This document shows, piece after piece, positions 50,782 through 59,777 of a stretch of DNA of 64,000 bases. The stretch spans positions 281,418 through 345,417 of the forward strand of contig NZ_JAATEJ010000004.1 in assembly GCF_012034175.1 (NCBI RefSeq), read 5' to 3'. A program made the position numbers and the translations under genes. The notes beneath the pieces are model-generated. The model was not told the origin of the DNA. It worked only from the letters and a program-made list of their open reading frames with translations, and ran no database searches. Source of the DNA: Actinacidiphila epipremni (GTDB lineage Bacteria; Actinomycetota; Actinomycetes; Streptomycetales; Streptomycetaceae). Positions within the stretch are counted from its first letter, which is position 1. Every line of letters starts with the position of its first letter.

Positions 50782-53220
50782 TCAGTCCAGCGGGCCGCCG
50801 ACGAGCTGCCGCAGGTCCGCCGCGTTGGCCTGGGTGACCTTCCACAGCAGCTGCTGCCGGTCGTGGACGTCGGCCACGGCCGCCTCGTGGTCGTCCAGGA
50901 CGGCCAGCGCCTGCTCCGCCAGCCGGGCGCCCAGGTGCGGGTGGTGGACCGACACACCCCACTCCGGTCGGTCGATGTCGGCCAGGAAGTAGGCCATCTT
51001 GGGGTGCGAGATGAGGCTCACGACGGGCGTGCCGCAGCCGAACGGGATCATGCCGGCGTGCCCGCGCATGCCGATGACCAGGCGCGTACGGGCGTACGTG
51101 TCAGTGATGCGCGCGTTGTCGTAGTCGTACATCGGCACGACCGGCAGCGAGATGCCGTGCTCGCGCCGCAGGTCGAACACGAAGCGCTCGTCGGCCTGCG
51201 CGTGCGCGACGCACCGGACCTCGGCGCGCGCGCCGATCGCCCGCACCGCCGCGGCCATCTCGGCGAGGAAGTGGCCGTAGTCGTGGCCAAAGCGCAGGCC
51301 CGCGCGGTCGTAGGCGGCGTTGAGCAGCACGGTGTCCTCGCGGACGGCCGGGTCGGTCCAGCCGCCGGTGATCTGCCGGGTGACCGTGGTCGGGCAGGGC
51401 TGGAAGCGCACCCGGTCGTGCAGGTGGGGCGGGAGCATCGCCCGTACCTTCTCGATCGAGCCGTGGTTGCGCAGCCCGAAGAAGGCGGATTTCTCCACCA
51501 GGGTGCGCAGGGCGGTGGCGAAGCGGCGGGCGCGGTAGGACTGGCCGTCGAAGGCGTTGAAGCCGACCGCGTAGACGATGACGGGCACCTCGATACGGCG
51601 CAGGGTGTCGTCGGCGACGTTCCACTGCCAGGCGCTGTTGCCGTTGGGCGCGGTGTCCGGGATGAACAGGCCGCCGCCGCCGACGACCAGGGCGCGGCGG
51701 GAGTTGGCCGCCGTGAGGGCGGCCTCGTCGAAGAGGCGGTGCGCGTGGACCGAATGCCAGCGGCGCGGGCCGGTGTCCGAGCCGAAGGCGAGGCGTACGG
51801 ACTCCGGGAGGAGCTTGTCGCCGGCGTTGCCCTGGTGGGGCATGTAGAAGGCGACATGCGTCACCTGGTCGGCGGGCGCGCCGCTTTCCTGCGCGGCGGG
51901 CGTGGGTACGGTGCGCTGCCGCATCTCCTCGCTGGGGCCGTGCGTGGGGTCGGCGTCCAGGCCGGCCAGCGCATATTGCTGGGCCGAGGCGTCGTCGCCG
52001 AGCACCCACTCGATGTGCGCGAGCCGCGCGAAGGCGGGCGCCGCGTGCTCGGCCGCTGCCGTGGCGGCCAGCAGGTGGGTGCGGGCCTCGGCGTAACGGG
52101 ACACGCTCATCAGCGCGTGCCCGTACACCTCGTGCGGCCATGCGGCGGCCAGCGGCAGCGTGACGGAGGCCATCGTGTCGACGGCCTCCTGGTAGTGACC
52201 CGCGGCAATATGCGCAGCCGCGACCCGCCGCGCGACGTCCACGTCGCCCGTGCGGGCGGCGAGCGGGGTGCCGAAGTGGACGAGCAGGTCGGGGTGGGTG
52301 ACGCCGGGGGCCTTCAGGTACGCGGCCTGCGTCTCCGCGTCGGAGGGGGCGGGTGCCTCCGGCTCGGTGAGGTGCGCGAGCGCCCCGCCGGCCAGCTCCC
52401 GGAGCGCGTCCCCGAGCACGCCCTTGAGCAGCGCGAGCGCGGGGGCGTCGGGGTGCGCACCGCCCGCCTTGCCGGCCGGCCGGGACCCGGGGGCCGCGTC
52501 CGCGGCGGGCGGTGTGCGCTCGGGGCCGGGGCCGGGGTCGGGGCCGGGGTCGGTGGCTGAGCCTGCGGCGGGCGGTTCGGCGGCGGTGCGGCTGGCCTCC
52601 GGGGCTGCGGTGGGCGGTGTGCCGGGGGTGGAGCCTGCGGTGGGCGGTTCGGCGGGGGTGGTGCGGCCGGCGTCCGGGCCGGCGGTTGCCTGGGCCTGTG
52701 CTGCCGCCGCGGCGACGCGCTGCCGGAACTCCGGTGTGAGCTGGGCGCGTTGGAGCACGAGCGCGCCGGGTGCGGCGGTCGCCGCCGGGGCGGTCCTGAG
52801 GGTCAGCAGCTCGCCGAGCGGCCCGGCCGCGACGGTCCCGGCGCAGAAGGCCACGACGGTGTCGTAGTCGTCGATCCCCAGCACCCCGAGCAGCGGGTAC
52901 GGCCCCGCGCCGCCGCGCGCCACGGCCCGCAGCTCGGCCCGCGGGTGCAGCGCGTGCACCCGCTCGGCCGCGGCGGCCGGCAGCGCGGCGTCGTACAGCA
53001 CGACGAAGTCCTCGCACACCCCGGGGTTGGTCAGCGCCAGGCTCCGCAGCAGCGCGAGCACGCCGGGGAGCCGCCCTTCGTCCGCGTACGCGGCGAACGC
53101 CACCCGCCGCTTCCCGGTGAGCCCGCCGGCGGAGTGGACATCGGCCCCGGCGCCGGGCCCGGCGGCCGGGCCTTGCGGCGTACCGTCACCCGGGCCCGTG
53201 GGAGAAGATTGCGTGCTCAT
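50782..53220 (-). CDS. Polysaccharide pyruvyl transferase family protein with N-terminal GT-like and TPR-like region
   Basis: 812 residues from ATG 53220, overlapping the upstream gene stop by four bases. Residues about 50-200 resemble a nucleotide-sugar transferase (RVAFAAYADEGRLPGVLALLRSL). A Pro/Ala-rich linker follows, then helical repeats (about 330-430). The C-terminal half is a pyruvyl-transferase domain: HVAFYMPHQGNAGDKLLPES, VVGGGGLFIPDT, LVIGMRGHAGMIPFGCGTPVVSL. It should modify a surface glycan, probably with the GT29-like partner; whether pyruvate is the donor here is inferred from the family. Confidence 0.78.
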   Translation of the reverse strand: MSTQSSPTGPGDGTPQGPAAGPGAGADVHSAGGLTGKRRVAFAAYADEGRLPGVLALLRSLALTNPGVCEDFVVLYDAALPAAAAERVHALHPRAELRAVARGGAGPYPLLGVLGIDDYDTVVAFCAGTVAAGPLGELLTLRTAPAATAAPGALVLQRAQLTPEFRQRVAAAAAQAQATAGPDAGRTTPAEPPTAGSTPGTPPTAAPEASRTAAEPPAAGSATDPGPDPGPGPERTPPAADAAPGSRPAGKAGGAHPDAPALALLKGVLGDALRELAGGALAHLTEPEAPAPSDAETQAAYLKAPGVTHPDLLVHFGTPLAARTGDVDVARRVAAAHIAAGHYQEAVDTMASVTLPLAAAWPHEVYGHALMSVSRYAEARTHLLAATAAAEHAAPAFARLAHIEWVLGDDASAQQYALAGLDADPTHGPSEEMRQRTVPTPAAQESGAPADQVTHVAFYMPHQGNAGDKLLPESVRLAFGSDTGPRRWHSVHAHRLFDEAALTAANSRRALVVGGGGLFIPDTAPNGNSAWQWNVADDTLRRIEVPVIVYAVGFNAFDGQSYRARRFATALRTLVEKSAFFGLRNHGSIEKVRAMLPPHLHDRVRFQPCPTTVTRQITGGWTDPAVREDTVLLNAAYDRAGLRFGHDYGHFLAEMAAAVRAIGARAEVRCVAHAQADERFVFDLRREHGISLPVVPMYDYDNARITDTYARTRLVIGMRGHAGMIPFGCGTPVVSLISHPKMAYFLADIDRPEWGVSVHHPHLGARLAEQALAVLDDHEAAVADVHDRQQLLWKVTQANAADLRQLVGGPLD

Positions 53221-54530
53221 CGGAGCGAGATCACCGGGCCCTCTACGTGCCGGGCGTGGTCCATGACCCACGCCTTCTCACGGGAGTAGTCGGACGGCGT
53301 GGCAATGTGCGACGCCTCGGGCAGGCGGAAGGGCTCGCTCGCGAAGAAGTCGAAGCCGATCAGGTCGAGGCGCGGGCTGACGTCGAGGAAGTCCAGGAGC
53401 CAGGCCATCTCGAAGCCGCAGGTCAGCGGGGCCGGCCAGCGGTCGGCGGACAGGCCGCCGACGCCCCGCAGCGGGCGGCGCAGCGAGTCGTCGCCGGTGA
53501 AGCGCTGCGCGCCGGGGCGCATGCGGTCGCGCATCGCCTGCCGCCATTCGCCGGGCTTGTCGCCGAAGACCAGCCGCGTCGTCACCTTCTGGTCCCAGTT
53601 CTGCGCCGTGCGATGGCCCGTCGCGTGGATGTCCGTGCGCTCGCCGGTCGCGGCCGGCTCGATGCGGAAGGAGGTGAAGCGCACCACCAGGTCGTACGCG
53701 TCGATCACCGCGCCCAGCGAACCGTCGCGTACCGTCGCGGAGTTGGCGACCAGGCACACCGAGCGGCCGGCGATCAGGTTGCGGAACTCGCCGATGCGCA
53801 GCCGGGACGTACCGCCGAAGAGCGGGTCGGGCAGCGGGGGGCGGGTGCGGTGGCGGCGGCGGTCGGCGTAGCGGGCGACCACGGGCGCCAGCCGCGCCAT
53901 CTCCTCGGCGCCGGCGAGCGGCAGCCGGGTGTCGAGGTGGCGTTCGAGCGCGGCCTCGAAGTCCGCGAGCGGGCCTTCCGCGCGGGCGGCGACCTCGGGC
54001 GCGGCGCCGTCCAGCGCGCCGAGCACGTCCTGCCGCCAGCGCTGTGCGGCCCGTAGCGCCCCGATCCGGGCGGTCGCCTCCGCTGCCCCGCCGCTACCGG
54101 CGTCCGTACGCTCCAGGTAGCCCTGGAAGGCCGTGACGGCGCCCTCCAGGTCGCCCGCCGCCTCCAGCGCCCGCGCGCGCAGCTGCCACCCGGCCCGTGA
54201 GCCCTTGCGGCGGGCCAGGACGGCGTCGGCGGCGGCCAGCGCGAGGTCCGGTTCCGCGGGGAGGGCGGCGCCGCCGAAGGCCAGCAGCGCGTCGGTCAGC
54301 TCACCGCCCGCGGCGGAGAGCTTGCGCAGCTGGGCCGCGGCGTCGGCGAGCGCCCCGCCGCCGTCCCCGTCCCCGTTCCCGTCCGCCGTGTCCCGCCCCG
54401 CGGCGGACTCCTCGTACAGCCGCAGGCAGTCCGCGGCGGTCGCGGCGCCAGGTGCGCCCGGGGCGCCGCGGGCGCCGGATCTGGCCGGCCGTGCGAAACC
54501 GAACAGGCGGCGGCCCAGGGTCTTCGTCAT
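53217..54530 (-). CDS. GT29 (sialyltransferase-like) glycosyltransferase
   Basis: 437 residues from ATG 54530. The N-terminal half is helical, TPR-like. The C-terminal half starts with SVCLVANSATVRDGSLGAVIDAYDLVVRF, which resembles sialylmotif L (nucleotide-sugar site: NS..., ID..D.V.R). It continues with RTDIHATGHRTAQNW and LDLIGFDFFASEPF, and ends with a His in KAWVMDHARHVEGPV. Proteins of this type are uncommon in bacteria. No CMP-sialate pathway genes are near, so another donor is possible. It is coupled to the pyruvyl transferase gene (ATGA). Confidence 0.65.
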   Translation of the reverse strand: MTKTLGRRLFGFARPARSGARGAPGAPGAATAADCLRLYEESAAGRDTADGNGDGDGGGALADAAAQLRKLSAAGGELTDALLAFGGAALPAEPDLALAAADAVLARRKGSRAGWQLRARALEAAGDLEGAVTAFQGYLERTDAGSGGAAEATARIGALRAAQRWRQDVLGALDGAAPEVAARAEGPLADFEAALERHLDTRLPLAGAEEMARLAPVVARYADRRRHRTRPPLPDPLFGGTSRLRIGEFRNLIAGRSVCLVANSATVRDGSLGAVIDAYDLVVRFTSFRIEPAATGERTDIHATGHRTAQNWDQKVTTRLVFGDKPGEWRQAMRDRMRPGAQRFTGDDSLRRPLRGVGGLSADRWPAPLTCGFEMAWLLDFLDVSPRLDLIGFDFFASEPFRLPEASHIATPSDYSREKAWVMDHARHVEGPVISLR

Positions 54531-54737
54531 GGTGCTCCAAGCGTCCGCAGCCCCGGACGGCTCGCGGGTGGGGGCTGAAACACTAGGAGAGGGCGGCGGA
54601 AGCGGTGATAGTCGGGACGTGAACTCCTGGCGTCGGGAGGCGGAACTTCTCTTGCTCAGTGACCGTCGAAAGAGCAAAGCGTGACGCGTGGGGCGCATGC
54701 GTCCGGTCTGCCCGCCGCCGCGCCCGACCCGGCGGAC

Positions 54738-55367
54738 TCAGGACCGGGCGGCCTCCGCCGCGAAGCCGTCCTTGATCGCGCGGGTGAAGCGCACGACGCG
54801 CCGGGTCTGCACGCGGGCGGCGGTCAACGTCTGCTCCCCGACCGGGAGTTCGCCCTGGCCGGCGACGTGCGAGGTGCCGTACGGATTGCCGTCCACGAAC
54901 TTCGAGGGGTCGGTGTAGCCGGGGGAGACGATGACGCCGCCGAAGTGGTGGATGGTGTTGTAGAGCGCCAGCAGCGTCGTCTCCTGGCCGCCGTGCGCGG
55001 TCGAGGACGCGGTGAAGCCGCTGTAGACCTTGTCGGCGAGCTTTCCGGCCTGCCACTGCGGTCCGAGGATGTCCAGGAACTGCTTGAGCTGGCTGGTGAC
55101 GTTGCCGAAGCGGGTGGGCGTCCCGAAGATCACCGCGTCGGCCCACTCCATGTCCGCCGGCTCCGCCTCCGGGATCCCCGCGGTGGCCTCCACGTTCGCC
55201 CGCCACGCCGGATTCGCGTCGATCGCCGCGTCGGGCGCGAGCTCCTTGACCCGCCGCAGCCGCACCTCGGCGCCGGCCTTCTTCGCGGTGTCCGCGATCG
55301 CTTCCGCGATGGTGGCGAGGGTGCCGGTGGCGGAGTAGTAGATGACGGCGACATTGACGTCGGCCAT
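54738..55367 (-). CDS. wrbA: NAD(P)H:quinone oxidoreductase, WrbA type
   Basis: 209 residues from ATG 55367. It has the flavodoxin-like FMN site (IYYSATGTLATIAEAI), the WrbA motif FGTPTRFGNVTSQLKQFLD and HGGQETTLLALYNTIHHFGGVIVSP. The C-terminal helix is slightly longer than in E. coli WrbA. It catalyses two-electron quinone reduction with NAD(P)H. It is a single gene. Confidence 0.92.
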   Translation of the reverse strand: MADVNVAVIYYSATGTLATIAEAIADTAKKAGAEVRLRRVKELAPDAAIDANPAWRANVEATAGIPEAEPADMEWADAVIFGTPTRFGNVTSQLKQFLDILGPQWQAGKLADKVYSGFTASSTAHGGQETTLLALYNTIHHFGGVIVSPGYTDPSKFVDGNPYGTSHVAGQGELPVGEQTLTAARVQTRRVVRFTRAIKDGFAAEAARS

Positions 55368-55544
55368 GACGGTGCCTCCTGGGGGCGCGGGGGTGTGACG
55401 TCCTGCGACCATACGGTGACGATGCGCCACCCCACGTCTCCGGCACGCGCGGGCGCCCCCGGGGGGCGCCGGGTCAGGGGTCGGGGTTTGCACCGGGGCT
55501 CGGTGCTGGGCCCGGGCTTTGCGCCGGGGGCGCGGGGGGGCGGG

Positions 55545-57755
55545 TCAGGTGGGCGGGGGGCTTGTGCGGCGACGGGAGGGGGGCTGCCGCCAGTAGGCGA
55601 GGTAGTCACGGGTGTCCCCGGTGTCGGGGTGGTCGGGGCCGAGGACGCGCAGCCGGTCTTCCAGCAGTTCGCCGAGCGCCTTCACGGCGCCGGCCGCGTC
55701 ACCCGCCTCGCCCCGCCAGTGGGCGAGGTTGTGGCGGGCGGTGAGCGTTTCGGGGTGGTCGGGCCCGAGCACGCGCCGCCGGTCGTCCACCACGTGCGCC
55801 AACACCTCCGCGGCCTCGCGCGCCTCGCCCGCCCTCCCCCGGCAGACGGCGAGGTTGTGGCGGGTGGTGAAGGTTTCGGGGTGGTCGGGGCCCAGCACCC
55901 GCAGCTGGTCCTTCGCGAGCGCCGTGAACGCTTCGGCGGCGCCTGCCAGGTCTCCTGCCTCGCCCCGCCAACGGGCCACGTTGGCGCGGGTGGTGAGGGT
56001 GTCGGGGTGGTCGGGGCCGAGGACGCGCAGCCGGTCCTCCAGCAGTCCCGCGAGCGCTTCCGCCGCGGTGGCGGGATCCCCCGCCATGCCCCGCCAGTGC
56101 GCGAGGTTGTGCCGAGTGACGAACGTGTGCGGATGTTTGGGCCCGAGCACGCGTACTTCGTCCCGCAGCAGCGCCAGATGCGCCAACACGGCACCTGCCG
56201 GATCACCTGCCTTTCCCTGCCAGTCGATCAGATTGCCGCGTGCGGCGAAGGTGTCGCGGTGGTCCGGGCCCAGGCGCCGCGTGGCGGTGTCGACCAGATC
56301 CTGGAAGCTGTCGAGGGCGCCCGCCAGCTGGCCGGACTCGCCCAGACTCATCGCGAGCCTGAACAGCACGGGGTGGACGTACAGGTGGAACAGGTCCCCG
56401 GTCCGCGCGGTGTTGGCGGCGAGCGCTGTGGCGTTGGACCGCAGGGCCTGCGCGAGCTCGGTGTCGCGCTCGATCTCGGGCCAGGCGGCCAGGAGGGCGG
56501 TGGCGACGGTCACGGCGGTCCCGAGGCGTTGCACGCGCGGCAGCGCATCCCGCGTCGTGCGCTGGATCAGCGCGTGTACGCGCACCGCGCGGTGCGGGGC
56601 GTCCGGGGAGTGCTCGATGAGGCTCAGCCGGTGCAGCACGCGCAGCGTCTCGTGGACCTCCGCCTCGGACATCCGGCTCCGGCCGCGTACGAACCGCCAG
56701 GGCCTGCCCATCGCGCCGACCAGTTTGCGGGCCGGCGGTGAGGTGAGCACCGCCTCCGGGATACCGTTCGGGTCGAGCATCGAGGCGAGGTCGAGCAGCG
56801 GCCGGGCGAGGCCGCGCGGCTCGCTGCGGTCGGCGAGGTCCACCGACAGGGACCACGTCGCGGCCACCGGGTTGCGCTGGTCGTCGGGCAGGGAACCCTC
56901 CGCGGGCATCGCGTGCGCGAGCTTGCGCGTACGGTCGGCCAGCAGCGCGCGGTACCCGGCAACGGTCAGGCCCTGGTCGGCGAGGTACGCCGCCGCCTGG
57001 GAGAGGGCGAGCGGTAGCCGGCCCAAGTCGTCGGCCAGCGCGGCGAGTTCCGCCTCCGGCTCGGTGCGGTCGTGCGCGGCGAGCGTGGCGGCGAGGTAGC
57101 CGGTGGCCTCCTGCGCGGAGAAGACGCCGACGTCGATACGGCGCCGGCCCGTGCCGGTGAGGGCGGCGTCCCGGCGGCGGGTGGTGAGGAGGGTGCGGCC
57201 GTGCGAACTGCCGGGCGGCCACAGCGCTTTGAGGTCGTCGGGGTCGGCGACGTCGTCCAGGACGACGAGCCAGCGGTGCCGTTTGGCCCGCAGCCACGCG
57301 AGGAACGCGCCCGCCGCACGCTCCGGGTCGGAAGGGTCCGCCCCGCACAACTCCGCGCCGGCCTGCGCGTACGCGGCGACGATCGCGCTGCGGCTCGCCG
57401 CGGTGACCCACACCAGGACGTCCAACGCGCCCTCGTCCCACGCCCGGTGGGCGAAATCCGCGGCGAGCTGCGTCTTGCCGACGCCGCCCGTGCCGGTGAG
57501 CACCTGGCACAGCACCGCCGTGCCGCCGCCGGCGAGCGCGGCCCGCAGCCGTTCGGCCTCGGCCCGCGCCTGGAAGGACGCCGCGCGGGACGGCACGACG
57601 CCCACCTGGTGCGGAAGCTCAGCCCTTTGCCGCGCCGCGGCCTGGACGGTGACGTGACCGGCCGACCCGACGGCGAGCCCGCCGCCTGCCGCGCTGATCC
57701 GTACGTCCCGCCCGGCGCCCAGCCCGCCGCGCCGCGTACGCCCTCTGCCCGCCAC
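55545..57755 (-). CDS. NB-ARC ATPase with TPR repeats (STAND family)
   Basis: 736 residues from GTG 57755. A short N-terminal region has no recognised effector domain. NB-ARC: Walker A GTGGVGKTQLAADF (about 87-100), Walker B HRWLVVLDDVAD, sensor region LLTTRRRDAAL and GLPL-like RLPLALSQAAAYL. A winged-helix-like region follows. Residues about 500-720 are five 42-residue TPR repeats with the RVLGPDHPDT-TTRHNLA-WRGEAGD consensus. STAND proteins are ligand-triggered switches, several acting in regulation or antiphage defence. It is divergent from the alpha/beta hydrolase gene and paralogous to the protein at 59778-62444. Confidence 0.85.
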   Translation of the reverse strand: MAGRGRTRRGGLGAGRDVRISAAGGGLAVGSAGHVTVQAAARQRAELPHQVGVVPSRAASFQARAEAERLRAALAGGGTAVLCQVLTGTGGVGKTQLAADFAHRAWDEGALDVLVWVTAASRSAIVAAYAQAGAELCGADPSDPERAAGAFLAWLRAKRHRWLVVLDDVADPDDLKALWPPGSSHGRTLLTTRRRDAALTGTGRRRIDVGVFSAQEATGYLAATLAAHDRTEPEAELAALADDLGRLPLALSQAAAYLADQGLTVAGYRALLADRTRKLAHAMPAEGSLPDDQRNPVAATWSLSVDLADRSEPRGLARPLLDLASMLDPNGIPEAVLTSPPARKLVGAMGRPWRFVRGRSRMSEAEVHETLRVLHRLSLIEHSPDAPHRAVRVHALIQRTTRDALPRVQRLGTAVTVATALLAAWPEIERDTELAQALRSNATALAANTARTGDLFHLYVHPVLFRLAMSLGESGQLAGALDSFQDLVDTATRRLGPDHRDTFAARGNLIDWQGKAGDPAGAVLAHLALLRDEVRVLGPKHPHTFVTRHNLAHWRGMAGDPATAAEALAGLLEDRLRVLGPDHPDTLTTRANVARWRGEAGDLAGAAEAFTALAKDQLRVLGPDHPETFTTRHNLAVCRGRAGEAREAAEVLAHVVDDRRRVLGPDHPETLTARHNLAHWRGEAGDAAGAVKALGELLEDRLRVLGPDHPDTGDTRDYLAYWRQPPSRRRTSPPPT

Positions 57756-57828
57756 GCTCCACCACCCCCTGTCCGACTCTAGGGCGGGGCGGGCGTCCGG
57801 AGGGGGCGAACGGGGCAGAGTGGGGCGC

Positions 57829-57858
57829 TTGGACCTGCGCGCGGGCCGGGGCTAGCGT
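57829..57858 (+). promoter_or_regulatory. Promoter of the alpha/beta hydrolase gene
   Basis: TTGGAC (57829-57834), an 18-bp spacer and TAGCGT (57853-57858) fit the streptomycete consensus. The 100-nt leader carries GGCGCCA and TGGCGCC arms, the second placed directly before the GGAGG ribosome binding site, so a leader hairpin is possible. Confidence 0.55.
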
Positions 57859-57960
57859 GGAGAGCGTGGCAGTCGGCGCCATCCGCCGTGCGGCAGCGCG
57901 CCTACCAGGGAAAAAGGCTCCCGAGCCTGCCCTGCGCCCAGGTGGCGCCTGGAGGACGAC

Positions 57961-58827
57961 ATGCTTCCCACGCGACACAAGACAGCGACGATCAAGGGCC
58001 AGGAGGTCTTCTACCGCGAGGCCGGCCCGAGCGACGCGCCCGTCGTGCTGCTGCTGCACGGATTCCCGAGCAGCTCGCACATGTTCCGCCACCTCGTGCC
58101 CGCGCTGGCCGACGATTACCACGTGATCGCGCCCGATCACATCGGCTTCGGCCACTCCGCGATGCCCAAGGTGGACGCGTTCGACTACACCTTCGACAAC
58201 CTCGCCGCCGTCACGGCGGGGTTGCTGGACCATCTGGGCGTACGGCGCTTCGCCATGTACGTGCACGACTACGGCGCCCCGATCGGCTGGCGCCTGGCGC
58301 TCGATCCGGCCTTCGACGTCACGGCGATCATCACGCAGAGCGGCAACGCGTACATGGAGGGCTTCACGAAGCCCTTCTGGGACGACCTGTTCGCGTACGT
58401 GACCGAGCCCGGCCGCGAGACGGAACCGGGCGCGCGGGCCAAGTTCAGCCCGGCGACGACCCGTTGGCAGTACGAGAACGGCGCGCCCGACCCGAGCCTG
58501 GTGAGCCCCGACACGTGGACCCTGGACCAGCTCCTGCTGGAGCGTCCCGGCAACGACGAGGTGCAGCTGGCGCTCTTCCGCGACTACCCGACGAACATTG
58601 AGCGCTACCCTGAGCTGCAGGGATACTTCCGGAGCAGCCAGGTGCCGCTGCTCGCGGTGTGGGGCGAGAACGACGAGATCTTCGGCCCGGACGGTGCGAG
58701 GGCTTTCTCCCGCGACCTCCCCGACGCCGAGGTCCACCTGCTGCCCGCCGGGCACTTCGCACTGGAAACCCACCTGGACGCGATCAGCGGCTACACCCAC
58801 GGCTTCCTCGGCCGCATCCAGCCCTGA
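57961..58827 (+). CDS. Alpha/beta hydrolase (epoxide hydrolase/haloalkane dehalogenase-like)
   Basis: 288 residues from ATG 57961 with GGAGG upstream. The oxyanion motif is LLHGFPSSSHMFR and the nucleophile is Asp in YVHDYGAPIGWRLA (D-x-G type elbow). The acid is probably Asp in WGENDEIFGPDG and the His is in AGHFALETH. An Asp nucleophile marks the dehalogenase/epoxide-hydrolase branch rather than esterases. The substrate is unknown. It sits between two NB-ARC/TPR genes. Confidence 0.87.
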   Translation: MLPTRHKTATIKGQEVFYREAGPSDAPVVLLLHGFPSSSHMFRHLVPALADDYHVIAPDHIGFGHSAMPKVDAFDYTFDNLAAVTAGLLDHLGVRRFAMYVHDYGAPIGWRLALDPAFDVTAIITQSGNAYMEGFTKPFWDDLFAYVTEPGRETEPGARAKFSPATTRWQYENGAPDPSLVSPDTWTLDQLLLERPGNDEVQLALFRDYPTNIERYPELQGYFRSSQVPLLAVWGENDEIFGPDGARAFSRDLPDAEVHLLPAGHFALETHLDAISGYTHGFLGRIQP

Positions 58828-58842
58828 CCCTGCCGCGTCGCT

Positions 58843-59304
58843 TTACTCCGGAAGGTCACGGAGCGCGAGGTCGGCCTTGCGGTACCGCCTGGCAAGCCGT
58901 CCCACGCTGGTCTGCGCTCCTGCGTCGAGTCGCATCAACGTCAGGGCGCCGCGCGGCTCTTCGTAGCTCAGCAGCTTGAGGATGCGCAGGGCGTGCGCGG
59001 TGCCGGGGTCGGCGGAGACGGCGTCGAGGCCGGCGAACAGTTCGTAGTGGGGCCGGTCCGTCGAGGTCGCCTGGGCGAGGGGTATTGCGTCGAGCGGGCC
59101 ACTTGCTGCGGCAGCGTGCAGCCGTAAGGCGAGGAGGGTGGTGCTCAGGTTTTCGGCGGTGGGGATCGCGATGCGCCAGGTGCTGAAGGCGGCGAGGCGC
59201 CGGTCGCGGTCCCAGGGCACGAGGTCGTGGACCTCGAAGACGCGCGCGGCGGAGGTGACGCCGAGGTCCCAGTGCTGCTGCGGGGTTTTGGGCGCCATGC
59301 GCAT
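58843..59304 (-). CDS. Hypothetical protein between the two NB-ARC genes
   Basis: 153 residues from ATG 59304 (ATG 59298 also possible). I do not recognise it. It is soluble, mostly helical, with VFEVHDLVPWDRDRRLAAFSTWRIA near the start and RRYRKADLALRDLPE at the end. A 470-bp repeat-rich stretch separates it from the NB-ARC gene downstream in coordinate, and it is convergent with the hydrolase gene. Confidence 0.5.
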   Translation of the reverse strand: MRMAPKTPQQHWDLGVTSAARVFEVHDLVPWDRDRRLAAFSTWRIAIPTAENLSTTLLALRLHAAAASGPLDAIPLAQATSTDRPHYELFAGLDAVSADPGTAHALRILKLLSYEEPRGALTLMRLDAGAQTSVGRLARRYRKADLALRDLPE

Positions 59305-59777
59305 GATGCTGCCGCACGGGGCTGGGCTGCGGACACCTCGGTGGGTGGGGTGGTCGGGGGCGCTCCGGGGGGTACCTCCTCGGACTGCGCACCATGGCCT
59401 GCGTTCGCATTCGGTGACCTCTTGTCGTGCGCAGTCCTGCTGGGGCACCCCCCGGATCACCCCCTCCCGCCCGTCGTCGGGCGGCTCTCCGCCGGTGGGT
59501 CGCCCCCTACCGCACGTCCGGCGGCGGCTTTCCGTTGCCGGGGGCCGGGGTGGGTGGGTGAGCGCGCCCTTTTGCGCGTTCGTCGGGCGGCTGTGTGCCG
59601 GTGGGCGCCTCCTTCCGCACGTTCGGGGGCGGCTTTCCGTTTCCGGGGGCTGGGTTGGGCCAGCACGTCCTTCCGCGCGTTCGTCGGGCGGCTCTCTGCT
59701 GGTGGGGGTGGGTGAGTGCGACCTTTCGTGCGTGGGCTGGGGGCTGTCCGCCGGTGGGGGTGGGGGGTGGGCGCTGT
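59305..59777. repeat. Degenerate tandem repeats, about 100-bp period, no gene
   Basis: CGTCGGGCGGCT recurs at 59475, 59581 and 59682, each followed by a GCCGGTGGG-like and then a CGCACGT..GGCGGCTTTCCGTT block, giving periods of 106 and 101 bp. Beyond 59690 the units shorten to about 50 bp and become T/G-rich. Frames across it are low-complexity, so no gene is called. Confidence 0.65.

Noticed and set aside
59472..59777. CRISPR array
   Set aside because: Repeats are degenerate, about 100 bp apart without unique spacers of constant length, and no cas genes are present.
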